Below, piece after piece: positions 54,812-64,000 of a stretch of DNA of 64,000 bases. Below the pieces are notes generated by a model that was given only the letters and a program-made list of their open reading frames with translations, did not search any database and was not told the origin of the DNA. Position numbers and translations under genes: made by a program. The first letter of the stretch is position 1, and every line of letters begins with the position of its first letter. The stretch is from Przewalskia tangutica (Eukaryota > Streptophyta > Magnoliopsida > Solanales > Solanaceae): assembly GCA_029844215.1 (NCBI GenBank), contig CM056726.1, forward strand, positions 33,163,001 through 33,227,000, written 5' to 3'.

Positions 54812-55225
54812 AAAGGGAAACTTAGCCCAAGGTACATTGGGCCTTATCAGATTGTCCGTAGGGTAGGCAAGGTTGCCTATGAGTTGGATTTGCCGTCCGA
54901 TCTGGAGGCAGTACATCCAGTTTTTCACGTGTCTATGTTGCGGAAATGTATTGGAGATCCGTCCAGAGTACACCCGATTCATGATGTCCAGGTGACAGAG
55001 GGGTTATCGTATGAGGAGAGTCCCATAGCGATACTCGATCGTCAGGTTAGGCGACTTCGGACGAAGGACGTGGCTTCCGTCAAAGTCTTATGGTGGAACG
55101 AGAACAGGGAGGAGATGACGTGGGAAGCAGAGGATGACATGATGAAAAGGTATCCTCACTTATTTCCTACACCTCCAGGTAACCCACTTTCCTGCTTATT
55201 AGTTTTATTTAGCAATTACGCTTAA
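54812..55225 (+). pseudogene. Gypsy 3 copy B integrase tail and chromodomain
   Basis: Open from 54710 to 55225 (171 codons), with FGKKGKLSPRYIGPYQIVRR, DLEAVHPVFHVSMLRKCIGD and the chromodomain ILDRQVRRLRTKDVASVKVL. Lacks the stop found in copy A after FGK. One Arg in the WRN block is Trp. Confidence 0.92.
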
Positions 55226-55316
55226 GTATTGTTGTGGCATGTGGAGCGTCTTTAATTGCAAAAAGAATAGTTAAAAGGGTCTATGTCGATATCGTGATTC
55301 AAGTAAGCCTAGAAGG

Positions 55317-55351
55317 AACATTCGGGACGAATGTTTCGAAGGGGGGGAGAA
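55317..55351 (+). other. Gypsy 3 copy B polypurine tract and hairpin
   Basis: AACATTCG, loop GGA, CGAATGTT (55317-55335) is a perfect 8-bp stem, followed by the purine run GAAGGGGGGGAGAA that ends at LTR C. Confidence 0.85.
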
Positions 55352-55634
55352 TGTTATACCCCGTAGTTCTGGCCATACGTGTGAGAGCGTACGAAAGGAG
55401 TAAGACTCAAAATTTTCGAAAGATATGTTGACGGATTGTTTTGGACGGGTTTTTAGTTAACTTTGAGGCGGGTTATGACCCGTTACATTGAGAGTTCCTA
55501 AGTGTTTCAAATGTCTAGTGCGTAGTTCGCTGAGTCTAGTTTCCAACGCAACCAACCGTTCGTCGATAGGACATCGGAGTAGGAAGTTATGGGAGTTACA
55601 AGTTCAGTGCGCAGACGGACAGAAAGGTGTTTCG

Positions 55635-55765
55635 GTCAGGAGCCACAGGGCCGCGGCGCCAAATGTTCTGAGGGTTCGCTGAGGTTGCAGCGCCGCGGCG
55701 CCGGGAAGCAGGGTCGCGGCGCCGGAATGTTCTGTGAGTCGGCAGGAGTTTCAGCGCCGCGGCGG
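55635..55765. repeat. GC-rich palindromic cassette in gypsy 3 LTR C
   Basis: Four evenly spaced copies of a core like GGGCCGCGGCGCC, CAGCGCCGCGGCGCCGGG, GGGTCGCGGCGCCGG and CAGCGCCGCGGCGGG, each preceded by text such as AATGTTCTG or AGTTTCAG. The core GGCGCCGCGGCGCC is palindromic and very CpG-rich. Confidence 0.8.
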
Positions 55766-55863
55766 GTTTTGCGAAGCTGAGTGGAAAATTCTGCACTGTT
55801 TTGTTTTAAAAGAGGTCATGGGTGGGTGACAAGTGTCCCCCACCATCTGATTTTTGCATGTCT

Positions 55864-55895
55864 TATATATTGACCAAGTCTTGAAGACTTGGTCA
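55864..55895 (+). promoter_or_regulatory. TATA box with adjoining 25-bp palindrome, LTR C
   Basis: TATATAT at 55864-55870, then the identical 25-nt palindrome at 55871-55895. Confidence 0.7.
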
Positions 55896-57296
55896 TCTTT
55901 CAAGTCCTTCTCTCTCTCTAAGCAAAAGCTCTCACTTCTCTCTAGAATTTCAAGAGGAATTCAAAGCTTAAGGAAAATCTGAAAAGTTAGGACAAGAAGC
56001 AAGCTTGTGGCTAGCTTGTAGGAGTTGTTGTGGTGGTGTTCTTGGAAAAGAGGCTAGCAAAATTATTGGAATAATTTTGGCTAAAGCTCTAAGGTAATAA
56101 TTCTTCTCTTGTAGCTAGTTATTGATGTTGCATGTGAAGAAGAAGGAACTTGTAGTAGTAAATAATGCTCTTAGATTCGTTGCATGTAAGAAATATGGTA
56201 TGGATATGAAAGAATTGGTTAAGAAGGTTATGTGAGCATGTTGTAGCCTAAAAACTACCTTAAACTTGTTAAGTTAATTGTTGTACCTTATGGGGCAGAA
56301 TTTTACACACCCAAGTTTAGGTGTGTAATCCCCTTTGAAATGTTTGGATTGTTGGGCCTTAAATGTGGCGTTTGGATGTTGAATTCAGCCTTGAAAGAGG
56401 TGGAAAAGTATGTCGAAACAAAGAAAATGCTGCCCAATTTTCCATAGAAATTAGTAACTTTGAACTTGGAAATGTCTACATTGAAACTAGAAGTTAATAA
56501 ACGTATTATGGTCATTATAGGTTGACATATTACGTGCAGTATTTTGGACTTAGCAAGTGGATTGACCGAAGAGGTATGTGGAACTTTCTTATCTCTTGAG
56601 CATGAGTAGTTGTACCTATGTAGTACGGTAGACATACAAAGATTTGACATTCTTCACTTGTTTTAAGTATATGATACTTGTTTCGTTTTAAAGTATAAGT
56701 CCCTTGGATAAAGGGAGATGTGTTTGACTAGTGTATAATGATAATATAACAACTTTATGGGAAGTTGGTTGTATTGGCTTTATGAAAGGTTAACAAGGAA
56801 AGGTTTACTCCAAGTAAAATAAGTACGGGCAAAGGGATTTGAATTTGTGGAAGGCAAATTGTTTTTAAGACTTTAATTGCCTAAGGTTTTAAAAGGGATG
56901 AAGTCACTTGATTTTAGAAGCCTATTGTATTTTTAAAGGTAAACGTAACTTGTTTTGAAAAGTTGTCGTGACTTGATACTACGGTTATTAGTATCTTGGG
57001 AGTTTACATAAAAAGGAGTCATTTTCTTAAAAGGTTTAAGGAATGTGGTACTTGGGTTAAATTCCCGGATTTTCTTTTAAAATGACATGTAGTGCCTTAA
57101 GTAACTAAAATGAGAGGATGTACTAGAAATATTATTAAGGAGTTAGGAGATATTCTTAACTTGCTTACGTTTACGTTATGATAAGCAGGTAGAGCTTATG
57201 TTATGTATGATAGCCGGTTGTGCTGATTTATGTATAATTATTATTATTACTATTTATGTCATGGATTTTCTACCCATGATGTGAGTGCGGCGCTTG

Positions 57297-57470
57297 TACT
57301 CATGCGGGCCCACAGGGTCCATGCGGGTGAAATAGTCCCATGCGGGTGAAATAGTCTCATGCGAGGCGGATGACCTCATGCGGGTGAAATAGTCCCATGT
57401 GGGTGAAATAGTCTCATGCGAGGTGATGACCTTATGCGGGTCCACAGGACCCATGCGGTGAAACACCAGG
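57297..57470 (+). repeat. Minisatellite in gypsy 3 LTR C
   Basis: GCGGGTGAAATAGTCCCAT and GCGAGGCGGATGACCTCAT units alternate, with more GTGAAATAGTC units than LTR A or LTR B as far as can be counted by eye. Confidence 0.75.
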
Positions 57471-58086
57471 AGTAGGATTGCTTAATGATACTACGGGCGG
57501 GAGATCCTGTTTTGATCATGAGCCTCCTATTTTATGCAGTAAAGTTTATACTTGTTACTCTCATTGTTAGTAAGGAACAGTGTACGGTATTTTTGACTCT
57601 CTTCAATGACTCCAGTTTATTTTAAACTTATGATATTATTACGATTTTCCGCTTACATACTTGGTACATATCATGTAATCGACCCTTCCTCGGGGGCTGC
57701 GTTCATGCCGCAGGTAAGGGTAAGCAGGTGGTGGATCCTCATTCTTAGGATCTTGCTCAGGTGTCAGGAGCTCCATTTCTCCGGAGGCTCGACTTTTGGT
57801 ACGGTTCTCCTCGGTGTTATAGATATTTGTACATTCAGGGGCATGACGGGGCCCTGTCCCGTCATAGTGTTTTACTCTTTCTTAGAGGTCTGTAGTCCTG
57901 TTATATCTTGGGTTGTTAAGGATGTAACTGTTCAGTTTTGTTGTATTAGAGGTAGCCTTTTTGGGTTAGCCTGCTTATTTTATATAAGGGTTCTTGTTGT
58001 GAGTTTATTTTCCGCTGGTTTTCTCTGATGTTGTATCAAGTGGTGCCCGGTAAGGCACCGATCACGTCCGTGGTCGGGTCGTGACA

Positions 58087-58738
58087 CTCGAGTCCTCCGA
58101 GGGCAACAGATGCCAAGTTCTCCAAGTGTGAGTTCTGGTTGGCCTCAGTGGCATTCTTGGGGCACATTAACGGGGCCGATGGTATTCGGGTTGATACGGC
58201 GAAGATTGAGGCAGTGAAAACTTGGCCTAGACCCACTACGCCGACTGAGGTGCGCAGATTCTTTGGGCTTACGGGTTATTACCGGAGATTTGTGGAAAAA
58301 TTCGCTTCGATCTCAGCGCCTTTGACTAGGCTGACTCAGAAAGCGGCTAAGTTCCACTGGACAGATGCTTTTACTCTTCCCGAGGGATTAGAGGGTTATG
58401 TGGTTTATTTTGATTCTTCGGGTGTCGAGCTTGGTTGCGTGTTGATGCAGCATGGTAAAGTTATAGCTTACGCGTCCCGACAACTCAGGAAGCATGAGAG
58501 GAACTACCCTACTCATGATTTGGAGTTAGCAGCAGTGATACGTGCTTTGAAGATTTGGAGGCATTACTTATATGGGGTTCATGTGGATATTTATACAGAC
58601 CACAAGAGCCTCCAGTATATCTTCAGACAGAGGGAGCTGAACTTGCGGCAGAGATGGTGGTTAGAGTTGCTGAAGGATTATGATGTCGATATTTCTATAC
58701 CACCCGGGGAAAGCCAACGTGGTTGCAGATGCTCTTAG
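58087..58738 (+). pseudogene. Gypsy 2 RT thumb and RNase H, after the gypsy 3 insertion
   Basis: Resumes with text equivalent to GVLREQ, then AFLGHINGADGIRVDTAKIE and RRFFGLTGYYRRFVEKFASI. The RT-RNase H junction lacks a block of about 20 residues (KFHWTDA joins directly to FTLPEG, losing the CEESFQELK-like segment). RNase H has GYVVYFDSS (Cys to Phe), ELAAVIRALKIWRHYLYGVH and VDIYTDHKSLQYIF. It pairs with 38651-39928 as one gene split by 18 kb. Confidence 0.92.
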
Positions 58739-59856
58739 TCGTAAATCTATGGGTAGTCTGTCAGACGTGCAACCAGATAGAAGGGACATGGTTCGTGAGA
58801 TTCATCAGTTAGCGAGCCTTGGGGTTCGGTTGGTTGATTCCGACGATAATAGAGTTCGGGTTCGAGAGGTTTCCAAGTCTTCCATCGTTGAGGAGGTGAA
58901 GAGGCGATAGTATGAGGATCTGATTCTGGTATGGTATCGAGATACGGCTCTTCGAGAGAAGAAGAGTTCATTTGAGGTAGCACCTGATGAGGTGCTCAGG
59001 TACGAGGGTAGATTGTGTGTACCCGATGTTGCAGGACTTCGTCAGCAGGTTCTAGTGGAGGCACACAGTGATCGTTATTCGGTTCATCCGGGGTCGACTA
59101 AGATGTATCATGACCTCAGATGTGTGTATTGGTGGGATGGCCTAAAGAGAGACGTGGCAGAGTTCGTTGCTCAGTGTGTGAATTGTCAGCAGGTCAAGGT
59201 TGAGCACCAGAAGCCTGGTGGGATATTACAGACGATTGAGATTCGGACGTGGAAGTGGGAGGTGATCAACATGGATTTTTTTACAGGGTTACCTCGTACT
59301 CAGAGGAAGTGTGATTCCATCTGGGTTATAGTAGATAGGCTGATGAAATCAGCCCATTTTCTTCCGGTCAGGACTACTTATTCGGTTGAGGATTATGCTA
59401 AACTGTATACCCGGGAGATTGTGAGACTGCACGGAGTTCCTACATCTATTATATCAGACATAGTTGCTCAGTTTATGGCTAACTTCTGGAGGTCTTTCCA
59501 GAAGGAGTTAGGGACACAGGTGAGTCTCAGTACTGCATTTCATCCTCAGACCGACCGACAGGCAGAGCATACTATCCAGACACTTGAAGATATGGTGCGG
59601 GCCTGTATTATTGATTTCAGGGGTAGCTGGGAGGATCATTTGCCTCTTGTTGAGTTTGCATATAACAACAGCTACCATTCCAGTATTCAGATGGCCCCGT
59701 ATGAGACATTGTATGGCAGGAAGTGTAGGTCGCCGATTGGTTGGTTGGATGTTGGTGAGGTTCTGTTAGTGGGCCCAGACTTGATTTAACAGGCTGTGGA
59801 TAAGGTAAAGCTTATCCATGAGAGGTTATTAGCAGCTCAGAGTCGACAGAAGTCGT
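58739..59856 (+). pseudogene. Gypsy 2 integrase, catalytic triad intact
   Basis: Zinc finger: YSVHPGSTKMYHDLRCVYWW with CVNCQQVKVEHQ. The DDE triad is readable in one frame: Asp at 59274-59276 (VINMDFFTGLP), Asp at 59457-59459 (IISDIVAQF) and Glu at 59565-59567 (RQAEHTIQTLED), giving D-X60-D-X35-E, the canonical spacing. Upstream a TAG (about 58908) and downstream a TAA after DLI (about 59787) break the polyprotein. It is the best-preserved chromovirus integrase in the window. Confidence 0.93.
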
Positions 59857-60351
59857 ATGCAGATAATCGACATCGACACTTGGAGTTTCAACTTGACGAT
59901 CAGCGTGTTCTTGCGTATCACCCACGGCGGTATGATGAGGTTTGGTAAGAAGGGTAAAATTAGCCCGAGGTATATTGGGCCATACCAGATTATTCTTAGA
60001 GTAGGCAAGGTTGCCTATGAGTTAGATCTGCCATCCGATCTGGAAGCAGTACATTCGGTCTTCCATGTTTCTATGTTACGGAAGAGTATCGGAGATCCAT
60101 CCAGAGTTTTCCAGGTTAGTGATATCCAGGTGACAGCGGGGTTATCGTATGAGGAGAGTCCCATAGCGATACTTGATCGCCAGGTCAGACGATTACGGAC
60201 TAAGGATGTGGCTTCTGTCAAGGTCTTATGGCGGAATAATAATAGAGATGAGATGACTTGGGAAGCAGAGGAGGACATGATGAAGAAGTATCCTCATTTG
60301 TTCCCTACACCTACAGGTAATCCATTCTCCCTACTTGTCGATTTTGATTGA
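59857..60351 (+). pseudogene. Gypsy 2 integrase tail and chromodomain
   Basis: After a short shifted segment, the frame reads MMRFGKKGKISPRYIGPYQI, DLEAVHSVFHVSMLRKSIGD and the chromodomain ILDRQVRRLRTKDVASVKVL, DEMTWEAEEDMMKKYPHLF. It ends with a TGA after LLVDFD at 60351. Roughly 140 bp later come the hairpin and polypurine tract. Confidence 0.92.
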
Positions 60352-60454
60352 CGTATATGCATAAGTGTTATATTGTGGCCATGTGTGGCATGTTTTATTG
60401 TTTTGGGTATAGTTAAAGGGGACTATGCCGATATTTTAGATTGAACTTGGTAAG

Positions 60455-60489
60455 AACATTCGGGACGAATGTTTCTAAGAGGGGAAGAA
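60455..60489 (+). other. Gypsy 2 hairpin and polypurine tract
   Basis: AACATTCG, GGA, CGAATGTT at 60455-60473 forms an 8-bp stem, and AAGAGGGGAAGAA (60477-60489) is the purine tract next to the 3' LTR. Confidence 0.85.
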
Positions 60490-60846
60490 TGTTACACCCC
60501 ATAGTTTCAGGACATGTATATAAGGACGTACGTGAGGAAATACGACTTTAAGTTTGAAACGAAAGAAAGATTTCTTTTTCCTACGGAAAATATTCCGAAC
60601 CTCGTGAGGGAAAAAGGTTTAATAATTGGAATTTGGTTCTCAAATTTGGTATTTGAGACTTATAGAATTTATTAGAATTTTGGAGAGATGAAATATTTTG
60701 GACCAATAGGAGGGTGACACGTGTCACCCCCACATGGCCCATGTTGGGCGAGAATGGCATGGCCAAGTGGCCAAGTTGACTCAAGATATTTATCCATCTC
60801 AATCTTGGCCACACATTTGTTTTTTAATCTCCACCCTTGATTTCAT

Positions 60847-60853
60847 TATATAT
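60847..60853 (+). promoter_or_regulatory. TATA-like box in gypsy 2 3' LTR
   Basis: TATATAT in the same context as 34714-34720. In a 3' LTR it could drive outward transcription into the flanking SIRE-like DNA; speculative. Confidence 0.4.
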
Positions 60854-62036
60854 CTACATGAAGTGCAAGACTTCAACACTTAGAAAATTTCAAGAAAACT
60901 TTGTGAAATTTATTGAGGGCTCTCGGCCAAGCTCACTAGAAGAACAAGAAATTCTTCAATTTTTGTTGATAAATCCCCATATTCAAACCAAGGATCCCTA
61001 GTGGTATACTAAGCATAAACAACCTCTTAAATCCCGGAAATACTACGTTAATCCGTTAATCGCACCTTGAAACCCTAAGGTGGTCTTCAACTTTTGAGTT
61101 GGAACTTGAAGAGAAGTTGGTTGTGAGCTTCTAAGGGTTGCTTGGATTGGATTGTAACGTAAAGAAGAGGAGTTAAAGTTGCTACGGATCGACTTTTAAT
61201 CTTGGATTATATTTGAGCTTATTGAGGTAATGATCTTTGTCTTCCTAATGTAATTGAAGATTATATGTTATAGTAGTTGATAAATGAGCTTGTGATATAA
61301 GGAATAAAGATTTATAAGTGTTGGGGAATTTGGAGGGTGAATACCGAAATATGGCATGCTAGGCATTGAAGTTGTTAATCAATTTGGTTGTTAGTTATAA
61401 TCGTTACATGTTATACAAGAAAGGGAATATAGTTGTTATAATTGTTATGACCTATATAACATGTTGGAGTAACGACTTGGACTAAAGAATTGAAAAAGGA
61501 CTATATGTTGTATTGATTATTGATTGTGGCCGAGAACACCTAAGTGTGTTGATTAAAAGTGGACAAATTAATGGACTAGTTATATATATGAATTGTGGGG
61601 CAGAATTTTACACGTCCATCTAGGCGTGTAATCCCCTTTGGTTAGTTTATTGGTTGTGCCTTAAATGTGGCGTGTTGGTTATTGATTTCGGGCCTTGAAA
61701 AAGATGGAAAAGTACGTAGAAGCAAGGGAAGTGCTGCCCAATTTTCCAGAGAATAAGAGATCTTATACTTAGTATTATTCTACCTTAAAAAGTAGAAGTT
61801 GATGGAAGTGTTAATTGTCATTATAGGTTGAAGTAATACACGTGACATTTTCTACGTGGCGCGTGGATTAACTGAAGAGGTATGTGGAACTTCTTCTATC
61901 TCCTTTGAGCATGACTTTATAAAAACGAGCGTACGGTGAACGTACATGTTTTAAATGAACTCGGATTCCTCGTAGTATATAAGGGAGGTTACTTGATTGA
62001 AAGTAGACTTAGAAAATGTGAAACTGCAGAATTCGG

Positions 62037-62150
62037 GTTCGGGGCTGCGGCGCCAAGTTACAGGGCCGTGGCTCCGAAACCTCAAAAGCGTCAGGTTCCG
62101 GCCGCGCCATAGTACAGTGGCCGTGGCGCGCCCCGCTGGGCGGTGTCAAG
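62037..62150. repeat. GC-rich cassette in gypsy 2 3' LTR
   Basis: Counterpart of 35905-36015: GGGGCTGCGGCGCC, GGCCGTGGCTCC, GGCCGCGCC and GCGCGCCCCGC. Cores differ from the 5' LTR by small deletions and by CAG-related changes. Confidence 0.7.
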
Positions 62151-63376
62151 ATTAATTAGTGGCGTGGTGTTTTCGTACCACAATATCGACCTTAGATAGT
62201 ATAAGTGACTTGATGATTAAAGATTAAGTTACTTGAATGAGATAAGTACACTTGAATTGATTTTAAAAGTAGAAGTGTCTTTATACTACGGGTGTTAGTA
62301 TCTTGGGATATTACAAAGGAAAGAATGTACGGCGGACGTACATGGTGCTATGAGGCTCAACTCTCCTATATTGCATGATGTGATTCCTTTTATAGGAATA
62401 GATATACATAGTACTTTGGGTTAAATTCCCGGATTATACACGACATGATAGTGCCTTGAGTCTAATAAAATGATGGTTCATTCATTTGGTTCTAATGAGA
62501 GTAAAAAATTACTTAACTTGCCTATGTTGTTCATGATAGCCATTAGTACAAGTGTTATATTATTTATTGCGGGTCAACCCCCGGGACATTATACATTTCC
62601 GTGGATTTTCTCCCCACGATGCGAGTATGTCGTATATACTCATTGCGGGATCACAGGGTCCTTGCGGGGAAAATTGCCCTATGCGGGTCCACAAGACCTA
62701 TGCGGGTCCATAAGACATATGCGGATGAAATAGTTCCAGGAGTAGGATTGCATAATGATACTATAGGCGGGTGGCCCTAATTTGATCATAAGCTTCCTAT
62801 TTTTAAACGGTAAAGTTTACTCTTATTTACTCTCATTATTAATAAGGCACAGTGTACTGTTAATGTGGTTATCATATATGTCTCCAGCTTTATTTTAGAC
62901 TATATGATTTTATTACACTACTTTCAGTTTCACATACTTGGTACATATCTTGTACTGACCCCCTTTCCTCGGGGGTTGTGTTCATGCGCAGGTAGAGGTA
63001 GACAGGTTGCTGATCCTCACTCTTAGGATCACTGTTCAGCTTTTGGGAAGCTCCATTACTCCGGAGGCTTATCTTTTGGTACGGATCCCTGTTGTTGTAG
63101 ATTTATGTTCATTCAGGGGTATGGCGAGGCCCTGTCCAGTCATAGATAGGGTCCAAACTCTTAGAGGTTTGTAGTCATGTTTTGTGGGTTGGACTTGTAA
63201 AAGATGTATCCCTTTGTTATGTATATATGCAGAAAGGTGGCCTTATCGGCTAACCTGGTTCTTATTTCACATTACTGCATGTCTATGAGCTTTATTTATA
63301 TTTCACGGTTATCTCTCGACGATACTGTAAGTGGTGCCTGTGTAGGGCACCGCCGCATTCCGGTCGGATCGTGACA

Positions 63377-63381
63377 TTCAT
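63377..63381. other. Right target-site duplication of gypsy 2 (TTCAT)
   Basis: TTCAT directly after the 3' LTR, equal to 34354-34358. Confidence 0.95.
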
Positions 63382-64000
63382 ATTCATCATCACTGAGAGA
63401 CACCCACATACTTTTACCAACTTTTTTAAGGGTGTTTGCACACTCATTAGCATAATGTCCCCAACCAGAGCATTCATGAGATTGCACTCCCTCGAGTTGT
63501 TTGAGATTAAAATTGGTGTTGTCTGAGTTTTATTTAGTGGATTCTCACTTATTTTCCCTGAAGGTGATCTTATTGCCTGGTTATTGAAGAGTGGGTTTTG
63601 GTGCTGTTTATATTTAGCTTTATTTCGATCATTTGATATTCTTTATCGTTGAATTAAATAATCGAGTGAGTAAGACAACAGTTGCACCATCACCTAGTTC
63701 CGCAAGGTTTTCATCCTCGTCTCCAATATTTGTTTCCGAGGTTTGTCTTTGGAGTGCATCGTCTTGTCCCTATACAAATTTCTTTGGCTCTTGATGTTCA
63801 TCTCTTAAGTTTGAAATATGTTCATCAATGCATGTAGATCCATTGTGGCAAGATTATGGGTCTCTTCAGTAGCATAAATCTTTTTGTTAAACCTTTCAGA
63901 AAGAGATCTGAGGGCTTTGTCCACAAGTTGTGTGTTGTTCAAAGGAGAACCAAGCACTTGACACTGATTAGCAATGTCAATTAACTTTTCAAAATAGGAC
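63377..64000 (-). pseudogene. SIRE-like gag, N-terminal portion (continues beyond window)
   Basis: On the minus strand from the window edge: a capsid-type block with DIANQCQVLGSPLNNTQLVD, KALRSLSERFNKKIYATEET and TMDLHALMN. A Lys/Asn-rich spacer with stops follows, then the zinc knuckle CSGWGHYANEC (63432-63474, first Cys of the pair altered to a His-Glu-Cys context: SHECSGWGHYANEC) and SLSDDEYE. The acidic text then meets the gypsy 2 target duplication and continues at 34358. This is the missing half of the SIRE-like gag described at 33537-34358. Confidence 0.85.

Larger units (their letters stand above)
39929..58086 (+). mobile_element. Gypsy 3: three-LTR tandem chromovirus inside gypsy 2
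   Basis: Three full LTRs (39929-42653, 47734-50416, 55352-58086) enclose two internal regions (42654-47733 and 50417-55351), all in one orientation, with the middle LTR shared. Each internal region has a primer site, gag-pol and polypurine tract. The left flank is CTTGG (39924-39928); the right flank begins CTCGA, near to but not identical with the expected duplication. Beyond each end the gypsy 2 RT text continues. Both copies share a TAC-to-TAA stop in RT and a CGA-to-TGA stop. Such structures are known to arise by unequal recombination between LTRs of two copies. Confidence 0.92.
55352..58086 (+). repeat. Gypsy 3 LTR C (2735 bp)
   Basis: Starts TGTTATACCCCGTAG and ends GGTCGTGACA. It is the 3' LTR of copy B and the most regular of the three, with GC-rich cassette cores intact (55635-55765). 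Immediately after it the gypsy 2 RT text resumes. Confidence 0.95.
34359..63376 (+). mobile_element. Gypsy 2: Tekay-type chromovirus, carrying gypsy 3 inside
   Basis: Outer element of 29,018 bp: 5' LTR 34359-37243, primer site, gag, protease and part of RT (to 39928), then the 18.16-kb gypsy 3 insertion, then the rest of RT, RNase H, integrase, chromodomain, polypurine tract and 3' LTR 60490-63376. Without gypsy 3 it is about 10.9 kb. LTR lengths are 2885 and 2887 bp and look nearly identical. The target duplication is TTCAT. Stops in gag, a gag frameshift, a deletion before RNase H and a frame break in the integrase tail make it non-autonomous. Confidence 0.95.
60490..63376 (+). repeat. Gypsy 2 3' LTR (2887 bp)
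   Basis: Starts TGTTACACCCCATAG, ends GGATCGTGACA, followed by TTCAT. Pairs with 34359-37243; differences are scattered substitutions plus clusters in the GC-rich cassette and near the 3' end (63300-63360), again often at CAG/CTG triplets. Confidence 0.95.

Noticed and set aside
60351..60489. Possible envelope-like ORF after chromovirus integrase
   Set aside because: Only about 140 bp separate the pol stop from the 3' LTR, with no open frame; the same holds in gypsy 1 and gypsy 3.

Overview
This is a stretch of plant intergenic heterochromatin built almost entirely from retrotransposons stacked inside one another. I see no host protein-coding gene, tRNA, rRNA or CRISPR array. The organism is very probably a member of the Solanaceae. 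The best taxonomic clue is an RTE-type LINE 3' end at 20080-20456, with the CCCCACAAAGGTAG region and GTTGTTGTT tail familiar from the Solanaceae RTE LINE and TS SINE pair. An Au-type SINE remnant and three related Tekay-type chromoviruses with 2.7-2.9 kb LTRs fit this. No species can be named from sequence alone.

Layout. (1) 1-8231, minus strand: Tekay-type Ty3/gypsy element (gypsy 1), missing most of its 3' LTR off the left edge. It sits in the gag of copia 1. (2) 8232-13598, plus strand: decayed Ty1/copia element (copia 1). Its gag also carries a 1.34-kb solo-LTR-like unit at 8448-9791 with a 5-bp target duplication. (3) 14006-17609, minus strand: copia 2, whose 5' LTR directly abuts protease because gag and the primer site are deleted. 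(4) 17610-23060: AT-rich spacer with small TE relics (LTR-like and MITE-like pieces, a SINE with a 16-bp target duplication, the LINE tail, two older SINE relics). (5) 23061 to about 31880, minus strand: copia 3, split inside reverse transcriptase by a 5.08-kb solo LTR (24250-29328, target duplication ATATA), which itself holds a second copy of the 1.2-kb unit. (6) About 31881-34358 and 63377-64000, minus strand: two parts of one SIRE/Maximus-like copia element. (7) 34359-63376, plus strand: Tekay-type element gypsy 2, inserted in that SIRE-like gag with target duplication TTCAT. (8) 39929-58086, plus strand: gypsy 3, inserted in the reverse transcriptase of gypsy 2. Gypsy 3 has three LTRs and two internal regions (LTR-gag-pol-LTR-gag-pol-LTR).

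Order of events can be read from the nesting: SIRE-like first, then gypsy 2, then the gypsy 3 tandem; separately copia 1, then gypsy 1 and the solo unit; and copia 3, then the 5-kb LTR. Every coding region is broken by stops, frameshifts or deletions, so no element here looks autonomous. Domain order in the chromoviruses is gag (CA, CCHC knuckle), protease, reverse transcriptase, RNase H, integrase, chromodomain. In the copia elements it is gag, protease, integrase, reverse transcriptase, RNase H.

I found no undescribed host system. The most notable observations are the three-LTR tandem, a hairpin next to the polypurine tract and a TATA-adjacent 25-bp palindrome conserved between element copies, GC-rich palindromic cassettes shared by LTRs of apparently different families, and clustered differences at CAG/CTG triplets that look more like consensus error than biology.
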